A stretch of 64,000 nucleotides of DNA, from the NCBI RefSeq assembly GCF_900996245.1, contig NZ_CAAJGK010000049.1, positions 32,592 to 96,591 on the forward strand. The letters run 5' to 3'. The notes beneath the pieces were generated by a model. It ran no database searches and was not told where the DNA came from. It worked only from the letters and a program-made list of their open reading frames with translations. The position numbers and the translations under genes were made by a program. Of the stretch, positions 1-6,898 are shown one piece after another; position 1 is the first letter of the stretch; each line of letters begins with the position of its first letter. The stretch is from Paraburkholderia sp. BCC1886 (lineage in GTDB: Bacteria; Pseudomonadota; Gammaproteobacteria; Burkholderiales; Burkholderiaceae).

Positions 1-120
1 GGCGCCGGCGCTGCGCAAAGAAATAGTTTTGCTTGTCGAGTGTTTGCGCGCGGCTCGGCAAGTGGTGGAACGAAGTGCCAACTTCACAAACGCGAGCGAC
101 AACCTTAAGGAAAACCAGTC

Positions 121-441
121 ATGACTCAAGTCAACAACACGATGTCCCCGAATCCGGCAGCCACGGGCGTCACCGGAGGCGGCGGTTCGACCGTCGGCGC
201 GAACGGCGGCATCTCGGCCCAGAAGGTCGCCGAAGTGCTGGCGAAGATTCTCGAGAAGCAGAACAAGGACTTCGACAGCAAGCTCGGCCAGGCCGAGGGC
301 GCCAACGACAAGCAGCAGAACACCGCGATGATGAAAGTGCAGCAGGCCATGGGCTCGGTCAACGCCACGCAGAGCGTGGCGACGGCCTGCATCCAGGGCT
401 TGACCGACGCGCAGAAGGAAACCGCGCGCGCTTCGCATTAA
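121..441 (+). CDS. sctF: Candidate T3SS needle subunit (SctF-like), 106 aa
   Basis: Small protein with a Gly/Ser-rich first 30 residues and a helical, Gln/Ala-rich remainder with no signal peptide or membrane segment. The C-terminal half (KVQQAMGSVNATQSVATACI) has the pattern of needle subunits, where a short amphipathic helix packs in the needle. Its place just before a TPR protein and sctI matches the YscF-G-(H)-I order of Ysc-type operons. The start is supported by AAGGA nine bases upstream of ATG. Needle subunits are usually nearer 80 residues, so the N-terminal extension is unusual. The call rests more on context than on sequence; a small secreted helper protein is the alternative. Confidence 0.5.
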   Translation: MTQVNNTMSPNPAATGVTGGGGSTVGANGGISAQKVAEVLAKILEKQNKDFDSKLGQAEGANDKQQNTAMMKVQQAMGSVNATQSVATACIQGLTDAQKETARASH

Positions 442-472
442 CGCTCCTTTAAACCACCTTTTCTGATCGGGA

Positions 473-496
473 CGAAGACGCCTCACGGCGTCTTCG
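473..496 (+). other. Intercistronic hairpin after the needle gene
   Basis: Perfect 10-bp inverted repeat (CGAAGACGCC / GGCGTCTTCG) with a 4-base loop, between the needle candidate and the TPR gene. No T-tract follows, so it is more likely an mRNA-stabilising or attenuating hairpin than a full terminator. It could let the abundant needle message outnumber the downstream machinery messages (inference). Confidence 0.55.
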
Positions 497-508
497 GAGT
501 CATTGCAG

Positions 509-1024
509 ATGCAGGACGACACTTTGGAACTGCTGATTTCGATCGGCCACTACGCGCGGGTTTATCGACGCTTCGACGAGGCGCGCTATCTGTTCGAGCG
601 GCTGGCCTTGCTGTATCCGCGGCGCGCTTTTCCGCATCTCGGCCTCGGCCTCGTGGAACTCGATCGCGCGCATTACCGGGCGGCTTCGCTGCTGTTCGGC
701 CGCGCGGTCGAGGTCGCGCCCGACAGTGCGCTGGCGCGTGCGTGGCTCGGCGTGTGCCAGGTGCTCGAAGGCCACTACGCGCTCGGCGTGCGCACGCTGC
801 AGACAGTGACCGACGCCGGCGGCGCCGACGAGGAACCCGGCGCGGCGTCGATGGCGGCGGCGTTTCTGAATCTGCCCGAATGCGCGCCTTACGTGCGTGC
901 CCCCCGTGCCCCTCTTGCTCCCCAAGCCCTTGATGCCGCGGGCGTTGCGTGTCCCGAAGACGGCACGCCGCGCGCGAGCGCTCTCTCAACCATTGAACGA
1001 CTGACCATTCGAGGCGGGCATTGA
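509..1024 (+). CDS. TPR-fold T3SS protein (SctG/YscG-like position)
   Basis: 171-residue soluble protein made of TPR-like helical pairs through roughly residues 5-110 (for example YRRFDEARYLFERLALLYPR), then a Pro/Ala-rich tail. In Ysc systems YscG is a TPR-fold chaperone that keeps the needle subunit unpolymerised. Position directly after the needle candidate and before sctI suggests the same job, although this protein is longer than YscG (about 115 aa). ATG at 509 is preferred over the in-frame TTG at 503 because GGAG lies upstream at workable spacing. It ends one base before sctI starts. Assignment as a chaperone is inference; the TPR character is visible. Confidence 0.6.
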   Translation: MQDDTLELLISIGHYARVYRRFDEARYLFERLALLYPRRAFPHLGLGLVELDRAHYRAASLLFGRAVEVAPDSALARAWLGVCQVLEGHYALGVRTLQTVTDAGGADEEPGAASMAAAFLNLPECAPYVRAPRAPLAPQALDAAGVACPEDGTPRASALSTIERLTIRGGH

Positions 1025-1025
1025 T

Positions 1026-1376
1026 ATGTTGCCAACCCCTGTTTCAGCCATGCCGGCACCAGCCGCCGCGTGGTCCCCATTGCCCGTTGCGCCGATCCAG
1101 CCTGGCCCGGGCAGCCTCGGCGGCCAACCCGGCGCCACGACCGAGCAAGGCCCCGTGCTGATCGAACGTCTGCTGGCGCGCGCGCAGGACGTCGAGGACG
1201 CGTCGACCCAAAAGCTGACGACGCATCTGGATCAACTCGATTCCGGCCGCATGTCGACCTCGGACATGCTGCGTCTGCAGGCCGACATGGGTGCTTTTTC
1301 GATGCAGGTGCAGATGACCGTACGCGTCGCCGACGAGACCGGCCGCGCCATCCAGACGCTGTCGCAGCGAAGCTGA
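1026..1376 (+). CDS. sctI: T3SS inner rod protein SctI
   Basis: 116 residues. A Pro/Ala/Gly-rich N-terminus precedes a conserved helical C-terminus (MLRLQADMGAFSMQVQMTVR ... TLSQRS). That C-terminal pattern is typical of inner-rod proteins (YscI/PrgJ/HrpB2 group), which link the export apparatus to the needle. Its stop overlaps the start of the sctJ lipoprotein gene (TGATG), fitting the usual I-J adjacency. Confidence 0.8.
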   Translation: MLPTPVSAMPAPAAAWSPLPVAPIQPGPGSLGGQPGATTEQGPVLIERLLARAQDVEDASTQKLTTHLDQLDSGRMSTSDMLRLQADMGAFSMQVQMTVRVADETGRAIQTLSQRS

Positions 1377-2224
1377 TGCGCCGCGCCCTGATCCTGCTGC
1401 CGGTGCTGCTGCTCCTCGCCGGCTGCAAAACCTCGCTGTTCGAAGGTCTGGACGAGGACCAGGCGAACCGCATCGTCGCGGCGCTGAGTCATCACGGCAT
1501 CGAAGGCTACAAGGAACGCAATCCGGACCGCACTTGGAGCGTGTCGGTCGACGACGCCGACGCGGTCGTCGCGACCGAACTGGCGAGCGCCTATGCGCTG
1601 CCGCGCGGCGGCCACGCGAATCTCGGCGAACTGTTCAGCCGTCAGGGGCTGATCTCGAGTCCCGAAGAAGATCGCATCCGCTACGTGTACGGCCTGTCGC
1701 AGGAGATCTCCGAGACGCTCGAAAAAATGGACGGCGTGCTGCTGGCGCGCGTGCATATCGTGTTGCCCGAAAAGGACCCGATGGACGCCTCGCACGACAC
1801 GCTGCCGTCGGCCTCCGTGATGATGCGCTACCGCAGCGACTACAACTTCGAACCGATGCGCGAGCGGATTCGCGCGCTGGTCGCCGGCGGTGTCGAAGGG
1901 CTGACGCCCGCGCGCGTCTCGCTGACGCTGGTCGCCGTCACGCCGGTGCTGAGTTTTCCGGGACGTTGCGGCGACGGTCGCGATATCGCCAGCGCAGCCG
2001 GCGGCGTCGCCGCGACGACCTGCGCGGACGACCCGCGGCAGGCGCCCTCGCGCGTCACCGTGATGCTCGGCGTGCTGGCCCTGCTGGTGCTGCTGACAAG
2101 CGGCTTCGTCTGGTTGTGGCGCTCCGGCATCCGCTCGTGGTTCGGCCCGAAAGCGCCGCCGCGCGAACCGGCCGGCGGCCAGCGGCGTTCGACCCCGGCG
2201 AAGCGTAGCGGGGGTGACGCATGA
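1376..2224 (+). CDS. sctJ: T3SS inner-membrane ring lipoprotein SctJ
   Basis: 282-residue YscJ/PrgK/FliF-type ring protein. A lipoprotein signal with lipobox LLAGC places the lipidated cysteine at residue 17. The periplasmic ring-building motif domains follow (ALSHHGIEGYKE; RVHIVLPEKDP; SASVMMRYR), then one membrane helix at about residues 227-248 and a short basic cytoplasmic tail. ATG at 1376 overlaps the sctI stop. It would form the inner membrane ring around the SctRST export gate together with SctD, which is not in this window. Confidence 0.93.
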   Translation: MRRALILLPVLLLLAGCKTSLFEGLDEDQANRIVAALSHHGIEGYKERNPDRTWSVSVDDADAVVATELASAYALPRGGHANLGELFSRQGLISSPEEDRIRYVYGLSQEISETLEKMDGVLLARVHIVLPEKDPMDASHDTLPSASVMMRYRSDYNFEPMRERIRALVAGGVEGLTPARVSLTLVAVTPVLSFPGRCGDGRDIASAAGGVAATTCADDPRQAPSRVTVMLGVLALLVLLTSGFVWLWRSGIRSWFGPKAPPREPAGGQRRSTPAKRSGGDA

Positions 2225-2796
2225 AACACGCGTACACCTGCGCGCCGGCTTACTGGGCGCATCACAGCTGGCTCGAACACGGCCAGCCGATTCGCGACGA
2301 ACGGCGCGCGCGTCACGCGCACGCGTTTCTGTTCGGCCACTATCCGCAACTCATTCAGGTGGCGCTCGCCGACGTGCCGCCGTCGCTGCCGATCTGGCCC
2401 AGACCGGCGTGCGCGCGGCTATGCCGCATCGTCGCCGCGCTGGCGTTCGCGTCGTCGTTGCGGCGCGTGGTGGCCGCGTCGTCGCGCGCCGAGTTTGCGA
2501 TCGGCGTCGCGCCGCGTCTGCTCGGTGCGATCCAGCGGCATCCGCGGGCGGCTTTGGGCGATCTGAAAGTCGAGCCCGCGCCGTCGCTGTTCAGCCGGCG
2601 CGACATGACCGCGGCCGGGCTGGCGCTGGCGCTCGCGGCGGTCGCCGACTCGCGTTACGCCTTCTGGTGGAGCCTGCGTTTGCCGCGCGAGATGGCGCAA
2701 GCCGCGGAGCGCTATCGCGTGCACGACCTGTCCGCTGCCGCGGCGCGCGAACTGGTCGCCGATGCGCGCCGTTTGATGGAGGCCGAGCCATGCTGA
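2221..2796 (+). CDS. sctK: T3SS sorting-platform protein SctK
   Basis: 191-residue soluble protein of the poorly conserved SctK/YscK/OrgA group, identified mainly by its position between sctJ and sctL. SctK proteins connect the SctQ pods of the cytoplasmic sorting platform to the membrane ring. The sequence is rich in Ala, Arg and Trp and has no signal peptide. ATG overlaps the sctJ stop (ATGA), and the sctL start lies inside its last codons, so translation is probably coupled. Confidence 0.75.
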   Translation: MKHAYTCAPAYWAHHSWLEHGQPIRDERRARHAHAFLFGHYPQLIQVALADVPPSLPIWPRPACARLCRIVAALAFASSLRRVVAASSRAEFAIGVAPRLLGAIQRHPRAALGDLKVEPAPSLFSRRDMTAAGLALALAAVADSRYAFWWSLRLPREMAQAAERYRVHDLSAAAARELVADARRLMEAEPC

Positions 2797-3515
2797 TCTG
2801 TCGGCTGGGCGACTGGCATATCGAATCGGACGGCCATCTGAGCGCGCACGAACTCGCGGCGCTCGACGGACTGCGCGCCATCGACGCGGGCCGCGCGGCA
2901 GAGACGGCTGAGGAGCGCCGCCGTCTCGGCACCGAGGTACGCGCCTTGAAGCGGCGCGCCTGGCGGCACGGCCATGCGGCCGGCACGGCGGCGGCGCTGC
3001 GCGAGCACGCCGGGCAGATGGCCGCGGCGGCGTTCATCGCGCATCGGCTGGAAGACCGTCTCATGCAGATCGTGCTGGCGGCGGTGCACGACATCGTCGG
3101 CGAGTTGCCGCCGTCGGCGGCGCTGACCCAGCAGTTGCTGCGCTCGATCAGCGTGTCGCAATCGCAGCGGCTGATCTCGGTGCGCGTCGCGCCGGGCGTG
3201 TTCGAGGCGGCGCGCGGTCTGATCGCCGCCGTCGAGGCGGAGCTCGATACGCCGCTCTGTACCGTGCTCGCCGATGCCGGATTGCCGGCGTATTCGTGCG
3301 TGATCGAAACCGAATCGGGCGTGATCGACGGCGGCCTGCAAGTGCAGTTGCGCGAACTGGAGCGCGGCATGCGCGACGGCGTCGCCGCGGTACTGCGCGC
3401 GTACGGTTTCCCCGATGCCGGCGGCGAAACGCCGCTGGAGACGATGGAGCGCGGCGTGCGCGAAGCCTTGGCGGCGTTGACGAATGCGGCGTCGCTCGCC
3501 GGAGACACGCCATGA
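2790..3515 (+). CDS. sctL: T3SS ATPase regulator / stator SctL
   Basis: 241-residue protein with an Ala/Glu/Arg-rich helical N-terminal half followed by the C-terminal domain shared with FliH and vacuolar ATPase subunit E (AHRLEDRLMQIVLAAVHDIV ... SVRVAP). SctL dimers hold the SctN ATPase and join it to SctQ. ATG at 2790 overlaps the sctK stop by seven bases. Length is close to YscL (about 220 aa). Confidence 0.88.
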   Translation: MLICRLGDWHIESDGHLSAHELAALDGLRAIDAGRAAETAEERRRLGTEVRALKRRAWRHGHAAGTAAALREHAGQMAAAAFIAHRLEDRLMQIVLAAVHDIVGELPPSAALTQQLLRSISVSQSQRLISVRVAPGVFEAARGLIAAVEAELDTPLCTVLADAGLPAYSCVIETESGVIDGGLQVQLRELERGMRDGVAAVLRAYGFPDAGGETPLETMERGVREALAALTNAASLAGDTP

Positions 3516-4483
3516 CGCTCTGGTCCGATATGGAAACCGTCGCGCTCGCGGACGTCGAGCGAATTAACCTTGCCATCCGTCACTTCGGCAGCCCGCTTAC
3601 GGTGAGCGTCGGCATGGAGCGTTACACGCTGCAATTCGAGCCGTGTCGCGAGCGTTACACATGCCAGATCTCAGGCCTCGCCGCCAACGCGCCGTTCAGC
3701 GCCGGTTGCGATGCGGGCGCGCTGCTGCCGGAACTCGCGCGCGAGGTGCTCGACGCCCGCGGCGACGCGGCGCTGCTTCATCTCGCCGACGCGCTCGGCG
3801 ACTACCTGTGCGCGCTCGAAGGGCTGTTCGGTTTCACGCTCGAAGCCGACGCGCTCGCTTTCGACGCGCCGGTGGAGCGGGGCGCTTACGGCATCGCCGT
3901 GACGCATGACGGGAGCGGCCGCGCCGCGCACTTCTCGTTGCGCAGCGCCGCGGTGGATGCGTGGCTCCAGCAACGCTCGCCCGCCCGCACGTCGCCCCGC
4001 GCTCTGCTGAAACGTCTCTACGTGCGCCTGCCGGTTTGTCTGCCAGGCCCCGCGTTCTCGCTGCCGCGGTTGCGCAAGATCGCCGTGGGCGACGCCCTGC
4101 TGTTCGATCGTGATTCGTGTTACCTGCGCGTGCCGCTGCGAATGAGCGCGTGCCGCATCCTGCTCAACCTCTCCAAGGAATCCACCGTGATAGACCATGT
4201 CCTGCCCGATGACACCCCGCCCGTCGAAGTCACCAGCGAACTGCTGCCGATCGACGCCCTGACGTTCGCCTTCGAAGCCGTGCTCGGCACACTGTCGCTG
4301 TCGGTGGCCGAACTCGCGCATCTGCGCGCAGGCTCGATCGTCGCGTTCCGTCTGCCGGCGCGCGAGCGCACCGTCACGCTGTTGTGTCAGGGCATTCCGT
4401 TCGCACGCGGCGAGCTGATCGATATCGACGGCGCGCTCGGCGTGCGCATTACGCGTCTGACGCATCAGGATCTGCCGGCATGA
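3512..4483 (+). CDS. sctQ: T3SS sorting-platform / C-ring protein SctQ
   Basis: 323-residue SctQ/FliN-family protein. The N-terminal half is variable and the C-terminal approximately 90 residues form the SpoA2 (FliN-like) domain (LGTLSLSVAELAHLRAGSIV; RGELIDIDGALGVRITRL). It forms the cytoplasmic pods that load chaperone-substrate complexes. ATGA overlap with sctL. An internal GTG with a strong ribosome-binding site suggests a second product (see the entry at 4187). Here sctQ lies between sctL and sctR, with no sctP gene before it. Confidence 0.92.
   Translation: MTLWSDMETVALADVERINLAIRHFGSPLTVSVGMERYTLQFEPCRERYTCQISGLAANAPFSAGCDAGALLPELAREVLDARGDAALLHLADALGDYLCALEGLFGFTLEADALAFDAPVERGAYGIAVTHDGSGRAAHFSLRSAAVDAWLQQRSPARTSPRALLKRLYVRLPVCLPGPAFSLPRLRKIAVGDALLFDRDSCYLRVPLRMSACRILLNLSKESTVIDHVLPDDTPPVEVTSELLPIDALTFAFEAVLGTLSLSVAELAHLRAGSIVAFRLPARERTVTLLCQGIPFARGELIDIDGALGVRITRLTHQDLPA
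4187..4483 (+). CDS. Probable internal translation product SctQ-C (98 aa)
   Basis: An in-frame GTG, codon 226 of sctQ, follows AAGGAA (4175-4180) at six bases, a near-ideal ribosome-binding site. Translation from it would give the isolated SpoA2 domain. YscQ and Salmonella SpaO are known to make a separate short C-terminal product from an internal start, in SpaO from a GTG, and this product assembles with full-length SctQ. The site is seen in the sequence; its use here is inference. Confidence 0.6.
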   Translation: MIDHVLPDDTPPVEVTSELLPIDALTFAFEAVLGTLSLSVAELAHLRAGSIVAFRLPARERTVTLLCQGIPFARGELIDIDGALGVRITRLTHQDLPA

Positions 4484-5163
4484 GCGCGCAATTCGATCCG
4501 TTGCAGGTCGTCAGCGTATTTTTCATGCTCGGCCTGCTGCCGCTCGCGGTGGTGATGACGACGTCGTTCACGAAGTTCAGCATCGTCCTGACGTTGCTGC
4601 GCTCCGCGCTCGGCGTGCAGCAGGCGCCGAGCAATCTGGTGATCTCCGGCCTCGCGCTCGCCGCGACGCTGGTGGTCATGGCGCCGACGATCGCAAAGAT
4701 CGAAGCCGCGCTCGACGCCGGCCGCGACGATGTCGCGGCACTCGCCAACGGCGGAAACTCAGGCGCGGCCGCGGCCAGCCTGCCGCGTCCCGCCGAAATC
4801 GTGCAGGCGGTGCGCGGCCCGCTCGGCGAATTCATGCTGCAGCACTCGCGGCCCGACGAGCGGCAGTTCCTCGTCTCCGCCGCGAAACGGATCGACCCGC
4901 AGCGCGACGCGCGCGAAACCGACCTCGCGTTGCTGATTCCCGCGTTTCTGATCAGCGAAATATCGAGCGGGTTCGAAGCCGGGTTTCTGTTGTACATCGC
5001 GTTTCTGGTCGTGGACCTGGTGGTCGCCAACGTGCTGAGCGCGATGGGCATGATGATGCTGTCGCCGAGCACGGTGTCCATTCCGTTGAAGCTCTTCATG
5101 CTCGTCTCGGTGTCGGGCATCTCGAAGCTCATGCATGGGCTGATCGTCAGCTATGTCAAATGA
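4480..5163 (+). CDS. sctR: T3SS export gate protein SctR
   Basis: 227-residue polytopic protein of the FliP/SctR family, which forms the pentameric core of the export gate. Family signatures are the early TTSFTKFSIVLTLLRSALG stretch and the C-terminal LIPAFLISEISSGFEAGFLL and MMMLSPSTVSIPLKLFMLVS segments. A hydrophilic, Ala/Gly-rich segment at about residues 80-105 separates the membrane halves. The true start is ATG at 4480, overlapping the sctQ stop. Confidence 0.96.
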   Translation: MSAQFDPLQVVSVFFMLGLLPLAVVMTTSFTKFSIVLTLLRSALGVQQAPSNLVISGLALAATLVVMAPTIAKIEAALDAGRDDVAALANGGNSGAAAASLPRPAEIVQAVRGPLGEFMLQHSRPDERQFLVSAAKRIDPQRDARETDLALLIPAFLISEISSGFEAGFLLYIAFLVVDLVVANVLSAMGMMMLSPSTVSIPLKLFMLVSVSGISKLMHGLIVSYVK

Positions 5164-5435
5164 ACGGACTGCCGTCTCTCGCCACCTTGTCCAGCGACGC
5201 GTTGCTGCTGGTGTTCTGGTTGTCGCTGCCCGCACTCGCGGTGGCCACTGCGGTCGGTCTGCTGGTCGGGCTGTTGCAGTCGATCACGCAGATTCAGGAT
5301 CAAAGCTTGCCGTACGGCGCGAAGATCATCTGCGTGGGCATCGTGCTGATCGTCACCGCACCGTGGGCCAGCCGCGAAATCGCACGCTTTCTCGCGCATG
5401 TGTTCACCTATATCGCCGCCGGGCGTCTGCACTGA
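5160..5435 (+). CDS. sctS: T3SS export gate protein SctS
   Basis: 91-residue FliQ/SctS-family protein with two membrane hairpin helices (LLLVFWLSLPALAVATAVGL and IVLIVTAPWASREIARFLAH) and the conserved LLQSITQIQDQSLPYG link. It joins SctR and SctT in the helical export gate. Length is normal for the family and the start overlaps the sctR stop (ATGA). Confidence 0.96.
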   Translation: MNGLPSLATLSSDALLLVFWLSLPALAVATAVGLLVGLLQSITQIQDQSLPYGAKIICVGIVLIVTAPWASREIARFLAHVFTYIAAGRLH

Positions 5436-5437
5436 AG

Positions 5438-6160
5438 ATGGATCACCTCGACTACCTCGAAGGCCTGACCTTCTGCACGATCCGGCCGGCCATCGCGTTG
5501 TTCATGCTGCCGTTCGGGCAAAGCGGGTCGCTCGGCATCGCGTTGCGCGTGCCGCTCATGCTCGCGCTCGCCATGTTGCCGGGGCAGATGGGCTGGCCGC
5601 CCAATCTGCTCCCGGCGATGCTGGTCGAACTCGCCACTGGCGCCGTGCTCGGCATTCTGCTCGGCACGATCTTTCATGCGGCCGCGGCGGCGGGCGCGAT
5701 GCTCGATCTGCAAGGCGGCTACAACAGCGCCGCAATGTACGACCCGCATTTCCAGGAGGAAGCGGCACTGTACGAAACCATGTTCCTGCAATTCGCGGCG
5801 TTGGCGCTGTTCACCGGTCCTGGCTTGCCGCTGCTGTTCGGCTTCTTCGCGGATGCGTGGGTGCTGTGGCCGCCGGGGCATTTGCGCGGCGATCTGGTCG
5901 AGGTGTTCCGCCGTCTCGCGCAACGCGATCTGGCCGACTCGCTGAACGAAGGCGTGCGGGTCGCGGCGCCGCTGCTCGGGCTGATGCTGCTCGTCGACAT
6001 CGCGTTCGGGCTGATGTCGCGGCATGCGAAAAAGCTCAACCCGTTCGCGACCGCGCGCACCGTGAAGGCGGCGATCCTGACGTTCGGCGCGGTGCTGAGC
6101 GTGCCGCCGCTCTTCAGGCAGTTGCATATCGTGTTCGACCACGTCATTCATCTGCGATGA
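5438..6160 (+). CDS. sctT: T3SS export gate protein SctT
   Basis: 240-residue polytopic FliR/SctT-family protein, slightly shorter than the usual 255-265. It has several membrane segments and the family motif region GAMLDLQGGYNSAAMYDP, with EEAALYETMFLQFAALALF after it. It completes the SctRST gate. ATG lies two bases after the sctS stop, and its own stop overlaps the sctU start. Confidence 0.94.
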   Translation: MDHLDYLEGLTFCTIRPAIALFMLPFGQSGSLGIALRVPLMLALAMLPGQMGWPPNLLPAMLVELATGAVLGILLGTIFHAAAAAGAMLDLQGGYNSAAMYDPHFQEEAALYETMFLQFAALALFTGPGLPLLFGFFADAWVLWPPGHLRGDLVEVFRRLAQRDLADSLNEGVRVAAPLLGLMLLVDIAFGLMSRHAKKLNPFATARTVKAAILTFGAVLSVPPLFRQLHIVFDHVIHLR

Positions 6161-6897
6161 GCAACAAGAGCGAAGCGCCAACCCCCAAACGCATTCGCCG
6201 TGCGCGCGACGACGGCGAGATTACCAAGAGCACACATCTGACGGTGGCGTTCAGCGGGCTGTGCTGGTGGCTGTATCTGTTCATCGAGGCGCCGCATCTG
6301 TTCGCGCTCGGCAGCCAGTTGATCGTGCGGGTGACGACGCTCGACGGCGCGCTCGCGTTCCGCGACCGGCTCGCGTCGACGGGCGAGGCATTGACCGTAT
6401 TCCTGCTGCCCGTGTTGAGCGCGCTCGGCGTGGGCGCGCTCGCAGCGGTGCTGCCCGAAGCGATGCAAACGCGCGGCCTGCTGGCGATGAAACGCGTGAT
6501 GCCGGACCTCAAGCGCGTGAACCCGATCAACGGCCTGAAGCAGTTGTTCAGCTTGCGGCTGGTGTGGGACATCGCGCTCACGCTGATGCAGTTCGCGGTG
6601 CTGCTGTTTCTGTTCGTGCAGGCGTTGACGGTCTGGTTGCGGCAACTCGACACCTCGTGGACGTTTTCCCTGCCGGTCCATCTCGGCTACACCGCGATCT
6701 CGCATTCGCATCTGCTGGCGTGGACGGTCGCCTCGCAGGTGGTGCCGGGTGTCGCCGACTATCTCATCCAGCGCTTCTTGTGGCTGCGCGGCCTGCGCAT
6801 GGACAAGAGCGAAATCAAACGCGAATACCGCGACGACGAAGGCGACCCCTATGTCAAAAGCCGTCGGCGCTCGCTTCATCGGGAGCTAGGTCAATAA
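6157..6897 (+). CDS. sctU: T3SS export-switch protein SctU, lacking the C-terminal NPTH domain
   Basis: 246-residue protein with the N-terminal signature of SctU/FlhB (SNKSEAPTPKRIRRARDDGE), four membrane segments and the linker helix MDKSEIKREYRDDEGDPYVK. It stops at RRRSLHRELGQ. Family members normally run to about 345-360 residues, the last 110 or so being a cytoplasmic domain that cleaves itself at NPTH and controls the substrate switch. That entire domain is missing. The stop is clean, sctV begins two bases later, and no NPTH-like sequence is seen in any nearby frame. This is either a natural short form or a deletion. Confidence 0.9.
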   Translation: MSNKSEAPTPKRIRRARDDGEITKSTHLTVAFSGLCWWLYLFIEAPHLFALGSQLIVRVTTLDGALAFRDRLASTGEALTVFLLPVLSALGVGALAAVLPEAMQTRGLLAMKRVMPDLKRVNPINGLKQLFSLRLVWDIALTLMQFAVLLFLFVQALTVWLRQLDTSWTFSLPVHLGYTAISHSHLLAWTVASQVVPGVADYLIQRFLWLRGLRMDKSEIKREYRDDEGDPYVKSRRRSLHRELGQ

Positions 6898-6898
6898 G

